A program made the translations under genes and the position numbers. From Oenanthe sinensis (Eukaryota; Streptophyta; Magnoliopsida; Apiales; Apiaceae), in the NCBI GenBank assembly GCA_028671895.1, contig CM053799.1, forward strand, positions 51,027,455-51,091,454: a DNA stretch of 64,000 bases. The letters run 5' to 3'. The notes below the pieces were generated by a model that searched no databases, was not told where the DNA came from, and saw nothing but the letters and a program-made list of their open reading frames with translations. How positions within the stretch are numbered: position 1 is the first letter of the stretch; each line of letters starts with the position of its first letter. Shown one piece after another: positions 1-11,711 of the stretch.

Positions 1-2
1 TT

Positions 3-698
3 GTTAAGGAAAAGGAACTAATAAATCAAGTTGAGGCTAAGGTTGAGAAGATCAATATTGGTAGCTTATCTAAGAAACAGTTAAAAGTCAAATTAGAAAA
101 GATAGCACTTGTTGAAATCATTCACCCTAAGTCTGAGAAAAAGAAAAAGAATAGGAATGGAAAGGTAGGCATAAACAAGCACAATAATTACACTCATGAT
201 ATGTGTGCACCTAGAAAGGTTTGTGTTAAATGTGGTAGTGTAAATCATCTGTCTATGCATTGCAAGAGAGAAAAGAATTTTATACCTGTAAATAATTTGA
301 ATACACATACCATGTCTGCAAATGCCATGCCTTCTAATTTAGTTGCACCACATGCTCACATGTCGTATGCATAATTTCCATACATGTATAATCCATTCTT
401 TGCATATGCAAATATGAACATACCTGGAATGCCATGGAACATGCCTATAGTTGGTAATAATCTGGCTGAAATCATGCATGATAATTATGTTATGAGTTCC
501 AAGGTGTTTGAGTCCCAAAAGTCAACTCCCAAAACTAAAGTGGATTTAAACCCACCAAAACAAAAGGAACCAAAGTTGGCAACCAAGGCTCAGACTGCAA
601 CTAATAAAAGAGGACCCAAGGCAACTTGGGTACCAAAAACAACTTGGTTGTTTTTAATTGTGTGCAGGGAAATAGGAGGAAAAATATCTGGTATCTAG
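3..698 (+). pseudogene. SIRE-like gag C-terminal part, broken
   Basis: One reading frame runs from base 3 to a stop at 696-698, with an internal TAA at 372-374 (probably once CAA). It is Lys-rich, then shows a CX2CX4HX4C zinc knuckle at 222-263, reading CVKCGSVNHLSMHC. A Met/Pro/Asn-rich stretch and a Lys/Pro-rich stretch follow. Gag knuckles bind element RNA during particle assembly. The N-terminal gag domain is left of the window. Near 626-690 the frame changes and the protease begins in another frame, so gag and pol are separated by a frameshift. Confidence 0.75.
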
Positions 699-1537
699 AC
701 AGTGGATGTTCTAGGCACATGACAGGAGATATGTCCCTGTTCACAAAATTTATGGAAAAGGCTGGCCCAGGAGTTACTTTTGGAGATAACAGTAAAGGTT
801 TTACTCTGGGATATGGATCTATTTCAAGTGAAAATGTTATCATTGAACCTGTAGCACTAGTTGATGGATTGAAGCATAATTTGCTGAGCATTAGTCAACT
901 GTGTAATAATGGAAATGATGTGTGGTTTTCAACTGGATCATGCATCATAGCCAACAAAGAATCTGTTGAAATTCTCTTAACTGGAGGAAGGAAATGAAAT
1001 GTCTATGTGGCTGATTTCAACTCTGTGAAGGCAAATTCAATGACATGTCTATTAAGCAAGGCCAACACAGCTGAAAGTTGGATTTGGCATAAGAAACTAG
1101 CCCATCTAAATTCCAAAGACATGAATCAATTGGTTAGAAAGAATTTAGTTAGAGGCATTCCACAGATGGAATTCACCAAGGATAGTTTGTGTGATGCTTG
1201 TCAAAAAGGAATGCAAAGGAAGGCATCATTTAAGTCAAAGTCAGAATCATCAATTGACAAGCCTTTGGAGTTATTGTACATAGATTTATTTGGTCCTATC
1301 AACATTAGGTCTATTGCCAAAAAGAAATATGCCTTAGTCATTGTGGATGTTTTAACAAGATACACATGGGTACATTTCTTGCATTCCAAAGATGAGGAAA
1401 GCAAATTGATTATCAATCATGTAAAGAATGTTGAAAATGGCACTGAATGGGAAGTCAAGAAAATAAGAAGTGATAATGGTACTGAGCTTAAGAATGCAAT
1501 AATGACAGGATTCTGTGAAGAAAAAGGTATCACTCAT

Positions 1538-2862
1538 TGATGCGTTTTATTTTATCTATGATCGCAAGCGCACGGTGTCTGTTGTTAGCAGAGATTGGCA
1601 AGCGGGTCATATCCACAAGGAGACAGGTTTTATCGATTTCAAGTTCAATTATCACAGATTGTTTCAAGAGCAAACGTATATATGATAATATTAATAAACT
1701 ACTAATTAAAACTGAACTATACTAAATAAATAGATACTAAATAAATGTATTAAAAATCTAGGGCAATCAGGTCCACCATGCTTACATAATAACTGGCTTC
1801 TAAGCTAAAGCAATTAAAGTGGTCATGCAATTAGAGTTTGTCAATCTCTCTCAAGTATCAACACTCTGGAAACATACTTACACAATTAACAACTTTTAGT
1901 AATTCAATTAATCAGGTAATTAGAGCAGTGTTAATCTCTCTCGAGTATCAACGCCCTCAAAAATCCAATGATGCTCTCCACTCAAATTCAATTCTGCTAA
2001 TCGTATGTGTGCCTCTAGTAAGTATCTCTCTCGAGTATACTCATATTGCATAAAATTAATTCATGATATCGGCCAATTACATAAATCAATAATTAAAACA
2101 TATCAATTAGAATTACACATAACCCATCAAACTACTGTGAAAATCGTGCTAATATTATAGTGCAAACATGGCTTTCCCTTAAACCCTAGAAATAACTACT
2201 CGCTAATAATTAAACAAATAAAATAACTAAGAACAAAAAGAAACATAATTAAATTAATAACAATAAAGAAAAGATTGGATAAGAAAACCTTGAATTATCC
2301 TTGTCACATGAAAAGGTCATGGCCTCCATCCATCTCTTTCTAACCCTAATATTATACTATACCACTCTAATCTAATAAATAATCTATCTAATAATAATAC
2401 ATGATATCTGATATGTCTCCCCTATATAAAAAGTATTTTAATGCTTTAAAACAATTACAAAAGGGTTTCCTAAACCGAGTAGAATTGTCAATATAAAATT
2501 CGTAATTGACTTTTCTGTCCAGTTTCTGGGCTGATCCAGTAAAATTCTGTTTATTGGCCCAGTCCTGAATTAAAGAAAATTTCATAAGCTTCGCATGGAC
2601 TGTAAGATCGTCCAATTCCGACTTCTAGAACTCAAGATATGGCTCAAACAGTGTAAGCAGCGCATGCAACCCAATAAATACGAATTTCCTTCTATTTTGA
2701 CTCCAAAATAGCTCTTTAAGTCCAAATTCTTCCAAGTTTAGGATTTTCCTCTTGTCTGCAATAAAACATTAAAATCTATTAAATAAATATCCAATTAATG
2801 CAAAATACAATTAATATGAGAATAAAAATCCTATAGAATATATATAAAAATATATTCTATCA
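1538..2862 (-). repeat. 3' LTR of Athila-like element
   Basis: 1325 bp direct repeat matching 7052-8377. On the minus strand it starts TGATAGAATA and ends AAACGCATCA. The adjoining minus-strand sequence GTGTAGGGATGTT (about 2863-2875) is a plausible polypurine tract. Dispersed copies of a short word resembling ctctctcgagtat occur inside (near 1846, 1936 and 2023). Confidence 0.9.
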
Positions 2863-4772
2863 AACATCCCTACACTGAATATTTGCACGTCCTCGGCAAA
2901 TAAAAGAACTAAGAACAAAATCCTAACTAACTAACACCACTTTCGTAGATGGCACGATTGCATTGAGCATATGCAACAAGTCGTTAAACCCCTAGGCAGT
3001 CCTAGTATGACGAGTTTTGTCTCGTGAGGGTTTATAGTGAATCTACCCACAAAGTCCATTTTTTTCTGCCAAGTCTCAAGTATGTAACATATCATAGTAC
3101 ACCACACATGTAAATCCAATTACACAATTTAGAAAAACAAGTCTTTCTACTTATATATCATTTATACACAACTATCCAAGTATGCGTACATAATCTAAAT
3201 TAGACCAAAAATCATGAAATAAACATCAATGTCACATTTAATAAGTAACATGCTATGGATAGAAAGCTCACATATCTTTCAAATCATACAAGTGTTTAGA
3301 TGTAAGTGTATCACTCAAGTTCAATCGATATAGTCATGTGTTACCATAAGCTTGGTTGTCCACCAAATCTCCACTACTTTGTATATATGCATGCATAAAT
3401 CAAAAGGTCTTTGTTAAAGGTTGTAACAAGGCTAAGGTACGGGGTAGGGAATCAAGAAGAAAGTTAACAAGTGGCTAACTTGACAAACTAATAGAGCATA
3501 ATGTTCATTCTTAATTAAAGCACTCAACATGAAAATTAGATCATGTAAAAGGTGATCAGGCTTTCACAAGCATTAAACCCCAAAGCACAATTGTACTTTC
3601 CCACTTCCATATTATAACAACAATGAACAAAAATTCTCTTCGAATCATCTTCTTCTCATTTTTTTTAATCTCAAGTGTTTCTCCAGTAATCAAGGGCAGT
3701 GAAAAGTCACCAAGAAATAAAAAATAGGAGATAATCTTATTCTTAATTTCTAGTACAATTGCACTTAATACCAGCACATGTACATGGATCGTCCCTTTCA
3801 TATGACATTGCATTTTCCACCCATTGATCTCAAAGGAGCACTTTTTTTTTTTGATTTTTTTTCTCTTTTCTTTTAAGAAGATTTTTTTTTTCTCATATCA
3901 ACTCCCACCAAATAATCACACTTTAACAAAGAAATCCCCACACTAGATATTCACCAACCCTCAAACAAATCAAAATGCTCTGCTAGTAAATCAAGACAAG
4001 AAAAATAAGTAGGCTTAAGAATTTTAGAGTAGTGATATTTGAATAAAACGGATATAAGCTCAACGGGGCTCACTAAGGATATAACTCATGGGTAGTATTT
4101 GGATAAATGTGGTTAATCCTAGTGTCTTTATCATTTTCATGCATACAAATATCATGTAATCTCAAAAAGGTTTAAAACAAGTTCTAGAGTAACATGCTAT
4201 ATGATGAACAACACACAAGAAAAAAAAATCGATTGATATAAAAATGTATCAATCATAAATTAGGCTTAAGATCTCACAAGGTGAAAGCATGTTTCAGTAC
4301 TTATTAAAATCAATAAAGATGTATTTCAAGTTTAAGAATTTTCACAAGTACATACAAGGATCATTATATATCAAATGAATTTAATAAAATTGACAAATCA
4401 ACTAATCATGCAAAATAAATCTACAAGATGTGTACTTATCTCTGCTAACACACTTTGAGACGAGGCAATATACAAAAGATTTTTAAAATTTTCTATTTTT
4501 TTTTGTTTTTTTTAACATTAAGAACACCTCCCCACACTTAAGCGGTTCATTGTCCTCAATGAACAATTATGTATAAAAAGAAACTAAAAGAGTCCTAAAA
4601 ATAAAATACAAAAATAAAGAAAAAGAAATTATACAAAGAAAAGTTAGAAATACTCCCCAAATGCATAAGCATGAAGTGGCCCTTGAAAAATGTTGGAATA
4701 ATTGCCTCTGGTTTAAATAAATTTTTGACTTCGGCCATGATTTATGTATTAAACTGTGCAAAGTAAAACATA
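2863..4772. other. non-coding 3' region of the Athila-like element
   Basis: No supported gene is seen in this AT-rich stretch. It holds long T runs (about 3841-3890 and 4497-4512). A perfect 8-bp hairpin lies at 4545-4564: gttcattg, loop tcct, caatgaac. It follows ctccccacactta, a string I associate with Athila-type internal regions. Short open frames here look like chance. Confidence 0.5.
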
Positions 4773-4775
4773 GAA

Positions 4776-4845
4776 GCTGAAGTGGCCCAGCGGTTAGTCC
4801 TTTCCAGCTAATCCTGAAGCCCAGAGATCAATTCCCAGTTGCTGC
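4776..4845 (+). other. tRNA-derived sequence with pol III A and B box
   Basis: About 70 bp, the size of a tRNA. The A-box-like tggcccagcgg lies at 4783-4793 and fits the consensus closely. The B-box-like agatcaattcc lies at 4825-4835 and matches about 8 of 11 positions. Four of seven acceptor-stem positions pair, plus one wobble; the D and anticodon stems are poor. It lies on the strand opposite to the element's own transcription. It is probably a degenerate tRNA or the head of a SINE carried inside the retroelement, not a working tRNA gene. Confidence 0.4.
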
Positions 4846-4864
4846 ATTTTTATTAAATTAACAC

Positions 4865-5191
4865 ATGCACAGTAGGTTTGGAGGTTCGTTTGGCTGCAGC
4901 CCTGGAACAGGTTCGGGAAGTCAGGTATGGAAACAGCAGGTTCGGGTCGAGGCTTATGTCCACTTGGTCATGTTATGCACAACAGCACGCACGGAGCAGA
5001 CGCGCGGGACCCGTGTGAATTTCAAGACACTAAAAACAGAGATTGTAATGGCAGAACCCAATCACACCGCGGGGAGAAAGGAATGCACCGCGGGCAGAAA
5101 AGAATCTGTAGTTTATATTTTTTTTCGTGTGATGCTATTTTTTTTCCAAGTCGAACAGACTAACAGAGCTCCTCCAGGAATTAAAAACTGA
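4865..5191 (+). other. GC-richer island with an open frame of unknown meaning
   Basis: This stretch is visibly richer in G and C than its surroundings and begins about 20 bp after the tRNA-like sequence. It is open for 108 codons on the plus strand in one frame and 78 in another. A near repeat around caccgcgg occurs twice (near 5067 and 5087). I recognise no protein family. It may be a captured genomic segment riding with the tRNA-like piece. The open frames may be chance. Confidence 0.3.
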
Positions 5192-5442
5192 TTCTTCCTC
5201 TCGTTTCTTTTATACCAAACCTCATAATTTAAATCACAAAATAATATTTATATCCTGAAACACTTCAAACAAATTCATCAAGGTACTTTGTGGGAGTAAA
5301 AAAAATACATAAATAAAAATAAAAAAAGCTAATATCCTAAAAAAATATAAAAATAATTTGTAATAATTCCTATAAAAAATACAAAAATATATAATAATAA
5401 TTTATCTTGGGTTGCCTCCCAAGAAGCGCTACTTTAGAGTCA

Positions 5443-6900
5443 TTAGCTTGACTTCTTACAAAATTTCATCTGATAAAGGATAGAAAGCAAAACATCCACT
5501 TCCTCGGTTATAATCTCACCACCATGAATAATATCAAGAGCATCCATAATTGTTTTTATCCTGCAAAATATTTCCAAACAAACATTAAGAAATTTAAATG
5601 TTCCGTCAATAATCAACAATTGAGCAAGTGTTTGTGCAGTTTTAGAAAATTTTGTGATAAAACAATGATAAAATTCACAGCCTAGAAAAGGTGGAACTCC
5701 CTTGACATTCACATGAGGTGAAGGCTCAGGTGATGGTTTATCGGCACTCCTCACTTTCTCAGGAGCCATTAGAACATCTTGGCTTATCACATCAATGATT
5801 AAATAGATACTTTCAACTTCTCCATCTTCTTGAGCTTGAGACATAAGAGCCATTTTGAATGCATTACCAAACAAGTTTTGAGAAAGATCATTTTGGGCAA
5901 GTCTTTCCATCATGTCAACTTTGAGATATGTATCCTCAAATATATGAGACTTGGGAGTAGAGGTTAGAGTAAAAGCAATTGAATCATCACAAAATCGTTG
6001 ATCCACCTTAATTACACTCAAATGATTTGAGAGTGTTAGCTTAGAAACACATGGTGGAGGAGAAATAACCACCATCTCAGTATTGCTTTCCTTTGGAACC
6101 TCATCATTACTCACAATGTCCTCAATAACAAAATTATCATCATTAGTATCATCATTGACATACTCTTCTTTTTCAATAGTTGCTTCATCAACCGACATCG
6201 CCAAATTATTATTCCCAAGATAATTATCAAGAGTGATGACACTCTTATCCTCTTCTAATTGGATAGGTTGTGATGATAAAAAGTCGAGTTGGTTTGTAGT
6301 GGAAGAGCTTGCCAATTGTTCAACTTCAGCCTCCATCATCAATTTTTGAGTTCTGAAATCTTGAATCACTTTTGTAGTCTCTTCAAAACTCTTTTGCAAT
6401 TTAATCATCATATTCAATACCTCACTCGTCTGATCAGGTTGTGGCACAACTACATTGGTTTGAGGAACATGTAGTTCTTCTTGTAGTAGAGGATATTGAT
6501 ATTCTTGTAGTGGTGGCTGCTCATATTGATGTTGATAATATTCATCTTGGAATTGATGTTGATCATGACACTGAAAATTCTGAAAATTGTTGCCCGTATA
6601 TGAGAAATTTGGTTGATCCATCCATTCTTGATCATAAGTGGTAGAATATTGGTTATACACATATCCTTCTTCTTGAAAAATATTCAATTGTCTAAACTGG
6701 GTATCATGAGAATTATAAACATTGTAGGAGCACTCGAAACCATAGTGACCCTGAATACCACAAATCCGACAAAAAGTGTATGTTTTAGGGGCAACTTGTG
6801 ACATCTCATTGATACTCATGGGACGCAAAGTGGGGTCTGTTTCTTGAGCTCGTGCTTCTTGAAGGGAAGATAAGAGCGCAAAAGTATCAGCTTCATCCAT
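5443..6900 (-). pseudogene. Athila-like gag remnant fused to RT/RNase H remnant
   Basis: 485 codons open on the minus strand. Residues 44-57 form a zinc knuckle (CRICGIQGHYGFEC, CX2CX4HX4C). The Tyr/Gln/Asn-rich region after it contains NQYSTTYDQEWMDQPNFSY, which resembles the usual Athila gag region after the knuckle. The middle is acidic and unrecognised. Residues about 401-450 (FLGCEFYHCFITKFSK, then a stretch ending near KTI) resemble the end of a Ty3/gypsy reverse transcriptase entering RNase H. So gag joins a pol tail directly, with the polymerase, protease and integrase missing. It ends just before the string gggttgcctcccaagaagcg, which I link to Athila 3' regions. It probably cannot act as an enzyme, but the open frame is notable. 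Confidence 0.6.
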
Positions 6901-7028
6901 TGTAAACCTGAGAAACTCAACAAAGCCAAGAAAGTAGTAAAATCTACCTCAATTGGAACTAAAGTTCCAATGAGACAACAGAAACAATCTAAATAACTAA
7001 GTTAAAATCAATAAAAACTATGCCGTCT

Positions 7029-7045
7029 CCCCAGCAGCGGCGCCA
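7029..7045 (-). other. primer-binding site of the Athila-like element
   Basis: On the minus strand this reads TGGCGCCGCTGCTGGGG, six bases from the inner end of the right LTR. It is the class of tRNA-complementary site used by Athila/Tat-type Ty3/gypsy elements. It sets the transcription direction as minus. I do not name the tRNA. Confidence 0.75.
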
Positions 7046-7051
7046 AAAACT

Positions 7052-8377
7052 TGATGCGTTTTATTTTATCTATAACCGCAAGCGCACGGTGTCTGTTGTT
7101 AGCAGAGATTGGCAAGCGGGTCGTATCCACAAGGAGACAGGTTTTATCGATTTCAAGTTCAATTATCACAGATTGTTTCAAGAGCAAACGTATATATGAT
7201 AATATTAATAAACTACTAATTAAAACTGAACTACACTAAATAAATAGATACTAAATAAATGTATTAAAAATCTAGGGCAATCAGGTCCACCATGCTTACA
7301 TAATAACTGGCTTCTAAGCTAAAGCAATTAAAGTGGTCATGCAACTAGAGTTTGTCAATCTCTCTCAAGTATCAACACTCTCGAAACATACTTACACAAT
7401 TAACAACTTTTAGTAATTCAATTAATCAGGTAATTAGAGCAGTGTTAATCTCTCTCGAGTATCAACGCCCTCAAAAATCCAATGATGCTCTCGCACTCAA
7501 ATTCAATTCTGCTAATCGTATGTGTGCCTCTAGTAAGTATCTCTCTCGAGTATACTCATATTGCATAAAATTAATTCATGATATCGGCCGATTACATAAA
7601 TCAATAACTAAAACATATCAATTAGAATTACACATAACCCATCAAACTACTGTGAAAATCGTGTCAATATTATAGTGCAAACATGGCTTCCCCTTAAGCC
7701 CTAGAAATAACTACTCGCTAATAAATAAACAAATAAAATAACTAAGAACAAAAAGAAATATAATTAAATTAATAACAATAAAGAAAAGACTGGATAAGAA
7801 AACCTTGAATTATCCTTGTCACATGAAAAAGTCATGGCCTCCATCCATCTCTTTCTAACCCTAATATTATACTATACTACTCTAATCTAATAAATAATCT
7901 ATCTAATAATAATACATGATATCTGATATGTCTCCCCTATATAAAAAGTATTTTAATGCTTTAAAACAATTACAAAAGGGTTTCCTAAACCGAGTAGAAT
8001 TCTTAATATAAAATTCGTAATTGACTTTTTTGTCCAGTTTCTGGGCTGATCCAGTAAAGTTCTGTTTATTGGCCCAGTCTTGAATTAAAGAGAATTCCAT
8101 AAGCTTCGCATGGACTGTAAGATCGTCCAATTCCGACTTCTAGAACTCAAGATATGACCCAAACAGTGTAAGCAGCGCGTGCAACCCAAAAAATACGAAT
8201 TTCCTTCTATTTTGACTCCAAAATAGCTCTTTAAGTCCAAATTCTTCCAAGTTTAGGATTTTCCTCTTGTCTGAAATAAAACATTAAAATCTATTAAATA
8301 AATATCCAATTAATGTAAAATACAATTAATATGAGAATAAAAATCCTATAGAATATATATAAAAATATATTCTATCA
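7052..8377 (-). repeat. 5' LTR of Athila-like element
   Basis: 1326 bp direct repeat matching 1538-2862, with roughly 32 substitutions or small indels by eye (about 2.4 percent). On the minus strand it runs from TGATAGAATA to CGCATCA. It should hold the element's promoter; I did not fix a TATA box. The outer edge abuts the second ctcat copy at 8378-8382. Confidence 0.9.
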
Positions 8378-9003
8378 CTCATCACTTCTCCGCTCCTAGA
8401 ACTCCCCAACAGAATGGAGTTGTTGAAAGAAAAAACACAACCTTGATTGAAGCTGTTAGAACTATGTTGGAAGAAGCCAAATTACCTATATATTTCTGGG
8501 CAGAAGCAATTAATACTGTATGCTACATTCAAAATATATCCATGGTCAATCAACTACAAGACAAAACTCCATATCAATTGATGAAGAAAGACAAGAAGCC
8601 AACAGTAAATTTTCTTCATGTCTTTGGCTGCAAATGTTTTGTCCTAATGAATCAAGGTGAAAATTTGGGAAAGTTTGAAGCCAAGGCCGATGAGGCAATA
8701 TTTGTTGGATATGGTATAACAACCAAGGCTTACAGAGTCTACAATCTTAGATTACATATTATTATGGAATCTATGCATGTAGTCTTTGATGACAAGAAAA
8801 TTCAAGGCTTGTTTGATGAAGCATACCATGACTCTTTGCATTTTAAAAATGAATCAACTGATAATGGCGAAGAAAGTGATGATGAAGTGGAAATTTCTTC
8901 TGAAAATGTATTGATAGACAATCAGGCATTTTCAAATTCTCATTCTTTATTCATCAAGGAGAAGCCAACACTCTCTTTTGAGTCTCCTTTACAAGATTTT
9001 TAA

Positions 9004-9287
9004 GACACCGTCTCAAACACTATCTCAAACATTCTTTCAAATCTAAACACTTAAATTCCTTCAACTTCATTTATTTCTACCTCATCAATTGATGTAGTCT
9101 CATCAATTGATAATCAGCCATCCATTGATAAGCCATCGATCGATATTCAACATCAATTGATAGGTATGCATCAATCGATAGATATGCCAAACACATCAAC
9201 TACTGTCACTTTCACATCAATTGATACTCAATCAATTGATGTTGCACACACTCTTTTAGGATTGAGTGAGTTGAGTGAGGGGCAGGC
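9004..9287 (+). repeat. cluster of ATCAATTGAT-type short palindromes near end of SIRE-like pol
   Basis: At least eight copies of atcaattgat or one- or two-base variants lie between 9085 and 9245. Read in frame they give repeated Ser-Ile-Asp (SIDMPN, SIDTQSIDV). The same word recurs many times in this element's 3' LTR (11780-12270). See the findings for the possible meaning. Confidence 0.7.
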
Positions 9288-11540
9288 TTGCAGCCTGGCA
9301 AAAGGAGAGGGAGTGAGGAGGACATTCCTACTTCTTCTAGGAATGAGAGTGAAACACTTGAGGGGCCCACCTTAGTAGGTGCAACAGGAATGAATGAGGG
9401 AGATGTGAGGTTCCAGGATGAGATCCTGATGCAAAATAGAGAGATGAGTGAGAGTGATAAGAAAACTCTTCAATTTGCACAGAAAACTGAGTTGGAACTG
9501 ATGTTTAAGGGGGAAGGAGTGCAGGAGATAGGGGAGTCCCTAATGTTGATAAAGCTAGTGGTGGTAGAGTCAATAAGGAGGATGAGGAGATGGAGAAGGT
9601 GACTATAGAAGATGAAGTGGATGCAGGAGAGTTGGAATTAAGCAATTTTGTACACCCTGATTCGAAGTATCCAAGATTGGCTACCTCAACCAAAAAGATG
9701 TTGAGTCAATTCTAGGGTTGGAGCACACTGAACAGAGGACAAGAAACTTGAAAGAGAGACTAGTCAATGTTGAGGATGTGTGTCACCTAGCTCCTGGTGA
9801 TATTGATAATGACAGTGATGAAGAGCCTTGGATGAACACCATTGATGGTAGCTTGGCAGATACTGAGGAAGAATTGCTCTCTCAATATAGAAGATCTATG
9901 ATGAAGGTGGAGTTTGCAGATTCTACTCACAGGAGGATTGCAACTTGTTTGAAGGACCAATTAAGAGTTCAAAAGATGACAGTAACTAGAGTTAAGGATG
10001 AATTGGCCTCAATCAAGGATTCTATCTCATCTACCAAGGATGTGTAAGAGAGAAGGTTGGATGAAAAGTTGCCTCATGGCACTCTCCATCACATTCATCA
10101 GAAGTTTCTCAAGGATACAAAGGGCTTCACTGACTTGGTGAAGAGGGTCTCTACCATTGAATCTATGATGCATGATATCATTAGAGGTTAGGACCTCCAT
10201 GCACAAATTTTGTAGAAGTTCCTTGACAGAATGCCACCACCTCCCTCTTGTGATGATAACAAAAAGGGGGAGAACATTGATAAGAGAGATAATGATAAAG
10301 ATGGCAATGGTGGTGAAGTTGGAACTACTAAGGGTAGTAAGTTTGCAGGAGTTATTAGTAGGAGTCATAAGGAATCAGGAGGAGCTAGAAGCAACAAGGG
10401 TCAATTATCAACCAGGGATGATTTGGAGAAGAAAAGGAGCAATGTACAACAGTTTGATGCTGACTTGGAAGCTAGAAGAATTTCTAGGGAAAATGAGACC
10501 AAGGAGCTGATTGAAAGAGAAATGAGAAGGTTTGAGCAATTGAAGCAAATCACTGAGTAAATTACAAAGGCTGCTCAAACAGGAAGCTTGGATGATTTCA
10601 TGCATAGACCAAGGCTGTGAATGAGAATGCAGCTGTAGCTGCAAATGAAGTAAATGTTCATGCAGAGAAATTTCTTCAATTAGAAGAAAAGAAAAAGGGG
10701 AAAGCAATCATGGTTGAAGAGGAGAAAAGAAAGAAGAGTAGGTTTTCAGGAGAGAAATTGCTACAAGGAGCCATTTCTTCAGGGATTGCAGATGCTGCTA
10801 GGAAAGAAAAGCAGGATGCAGAAATAGCATTGCAAATGCAGTTAGAGTGGAATCAAATAGATGCAACTAAAGACCAATCTTTAAAGCCAAAGAGACAAAT
10901 TAAGATGGCAAAGAAAAGGACTGTGAAACCCCAAGAAACTGTCCAACAAGAACAATCTGCAACCAAGGAGGTACAGGGAGATTCTAAAGAAATTATTCTT
11001 GAAAGTTATGAAATGCAGGAAGTACCAAGGATTAATGAGAAAGGGTTGATAGGATACAAAACTCATCCGGCTACTTCAAATCATAAGGAGTGCATGAGTT
11101 TAGAGTATGAAGATGGTTACAAAACAACTTATCCAATGAGGCTGATTATGAAGCAGGGTTACAACACTTTGAAAAAAATTCTGCCTCTACTCAACAAGAG
11201 ATATAAGTTAAATATCACAGTTGCTCAGGAACTACAACATCAAATCACAAAACTAAGGAGATTGCTTGTAGAAGCTGATCCAAACCCTCCTTTGAAGCTT
11301 TAGGAGTCTCAAGTGAAGACTGTGGTGCTGGAACTAGTCTATGCCATGATATTCACAGATGTTGAAGGAAAAAAAAAGTACTTTAACATTTGTAAATATC
11401 TTGACAAAATCACAGATCAGGAGATTATCTATCTAATGAGGCAGTTTAGAGACTCGGACAGGGATGAGTAGATTTTGAGAGGATCATTCATGAGGCAACT
11501 GAAGGAGAATGCTGAGAAGAGAAAGAAGATGAAGAAGTGA
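9288..11540 (+). pseudogene. SIRE-like extra ORF of unknown function, degenerate
   Basis: Coding-like sequence in three frames: 9288-9715, then 9718-10560 (one frame with stops near 10046, 10188 and 10215), then 10617-11303, with a tail to about 11540. It is rich in Lys, Glu and Gln, with heptad-like stretches suggesting coiled coils (for example 9880-10040 and 10420-10560). Near 10223-10275 it reads RMPPPPSCDDNKKGEN. The last part, about YFNICKYLDKITDQEI, looks folded. It sits where SIRE-type elements carry an extra, sometimes called env-like, ORF. I see no signal peptide or membrane helix, so an envelope role is not supported here. Confidence 0.55.
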
Positions 11541-11694
11541 TTAAAGACTTGAAAAGATTGAAACAGCCTGCAAAATTCAACAAACCGGTACTTCTAAATT
11601 TTAAGTGCTTTTAAAATTCTTGATTCTATATGAATGTAATTAGCTTAGGGGTTTTGTTACCATTAAGTAGATTTATGCATGTTTTTGTCACAAA

Positions 11695-11711
11695 CACAAA
11701 TAGGGGGAGAT
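11695..11711 (+). other. polypurine tract of the SIRE-like element
   Basis: aaatagggggagat stands immediately before the inferred LTR start. In copia elements this tract primes plus-strand DNA synthesis. Confidence 0.6.

Larger units (their letters stand above)
1538..8377 (-). mobile_element. Athila-like Ty3/gypsy derivative, non-autonomous, inserted in SIRE integrase
   Basis: Two direct repeats (1538-2862, 7052-8377) bound the element and start and end TG...CA. The target-site duplication ctcat lies at 1533-1537 and 8378-8382. The primer-binding-site-like sequence beside the right repeat, on the minus strand, sets the orientation: right LTR is 5', left LTR is 3'. I count about 32 differences between the 1.3 kb LTRs. 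The only long coding region is a gag-like ORF fused to a reverse-transcriptase remnant. No protease or integrase is seen, so it would need another element's proteins. Athila-like is inferred from LTR end, primer site and gag style. Confidence 0.85.
626..9003 (+). pseudogene. SIRE-like pol: protease and integrase, split by an inserted retroelement
   Basis: Coding pieces 626-1537 and 8383-9003 share one frame once the 6.8 kb insertion and one copy of its 5-bp duplication are ignored. The protease motif WYLDSGCSRHMTG lies near 683-725. The pre-integrase segment WIWHKKLAHLN is near 1080-1110. Integrase catalytic residues are D in YIDLFGP, D in IRSDNGTE and, after the insertion, E in VVERKN. A TGA at 995-997 breaks the frame between protease and integrase. 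The coding part ends at 9003 in an acidic, Ser-rich tail. No reverse transcriptase follows, so the element could not have moved unaided. Confidence 0.85.

Noticed and set aside
4776..4845. A functional nuclear tRNA gene
   Set aside because: D and anticodon stems do not pair well and the B box and acceptor stem have mismatches.
9288..11303. A bacterial-style operon or host coiled-coil genes
   Set aside because: Frames are broken, the block ends at a retroelement polypurine tract and LTR, and it lies in the element's extra-ORF position.
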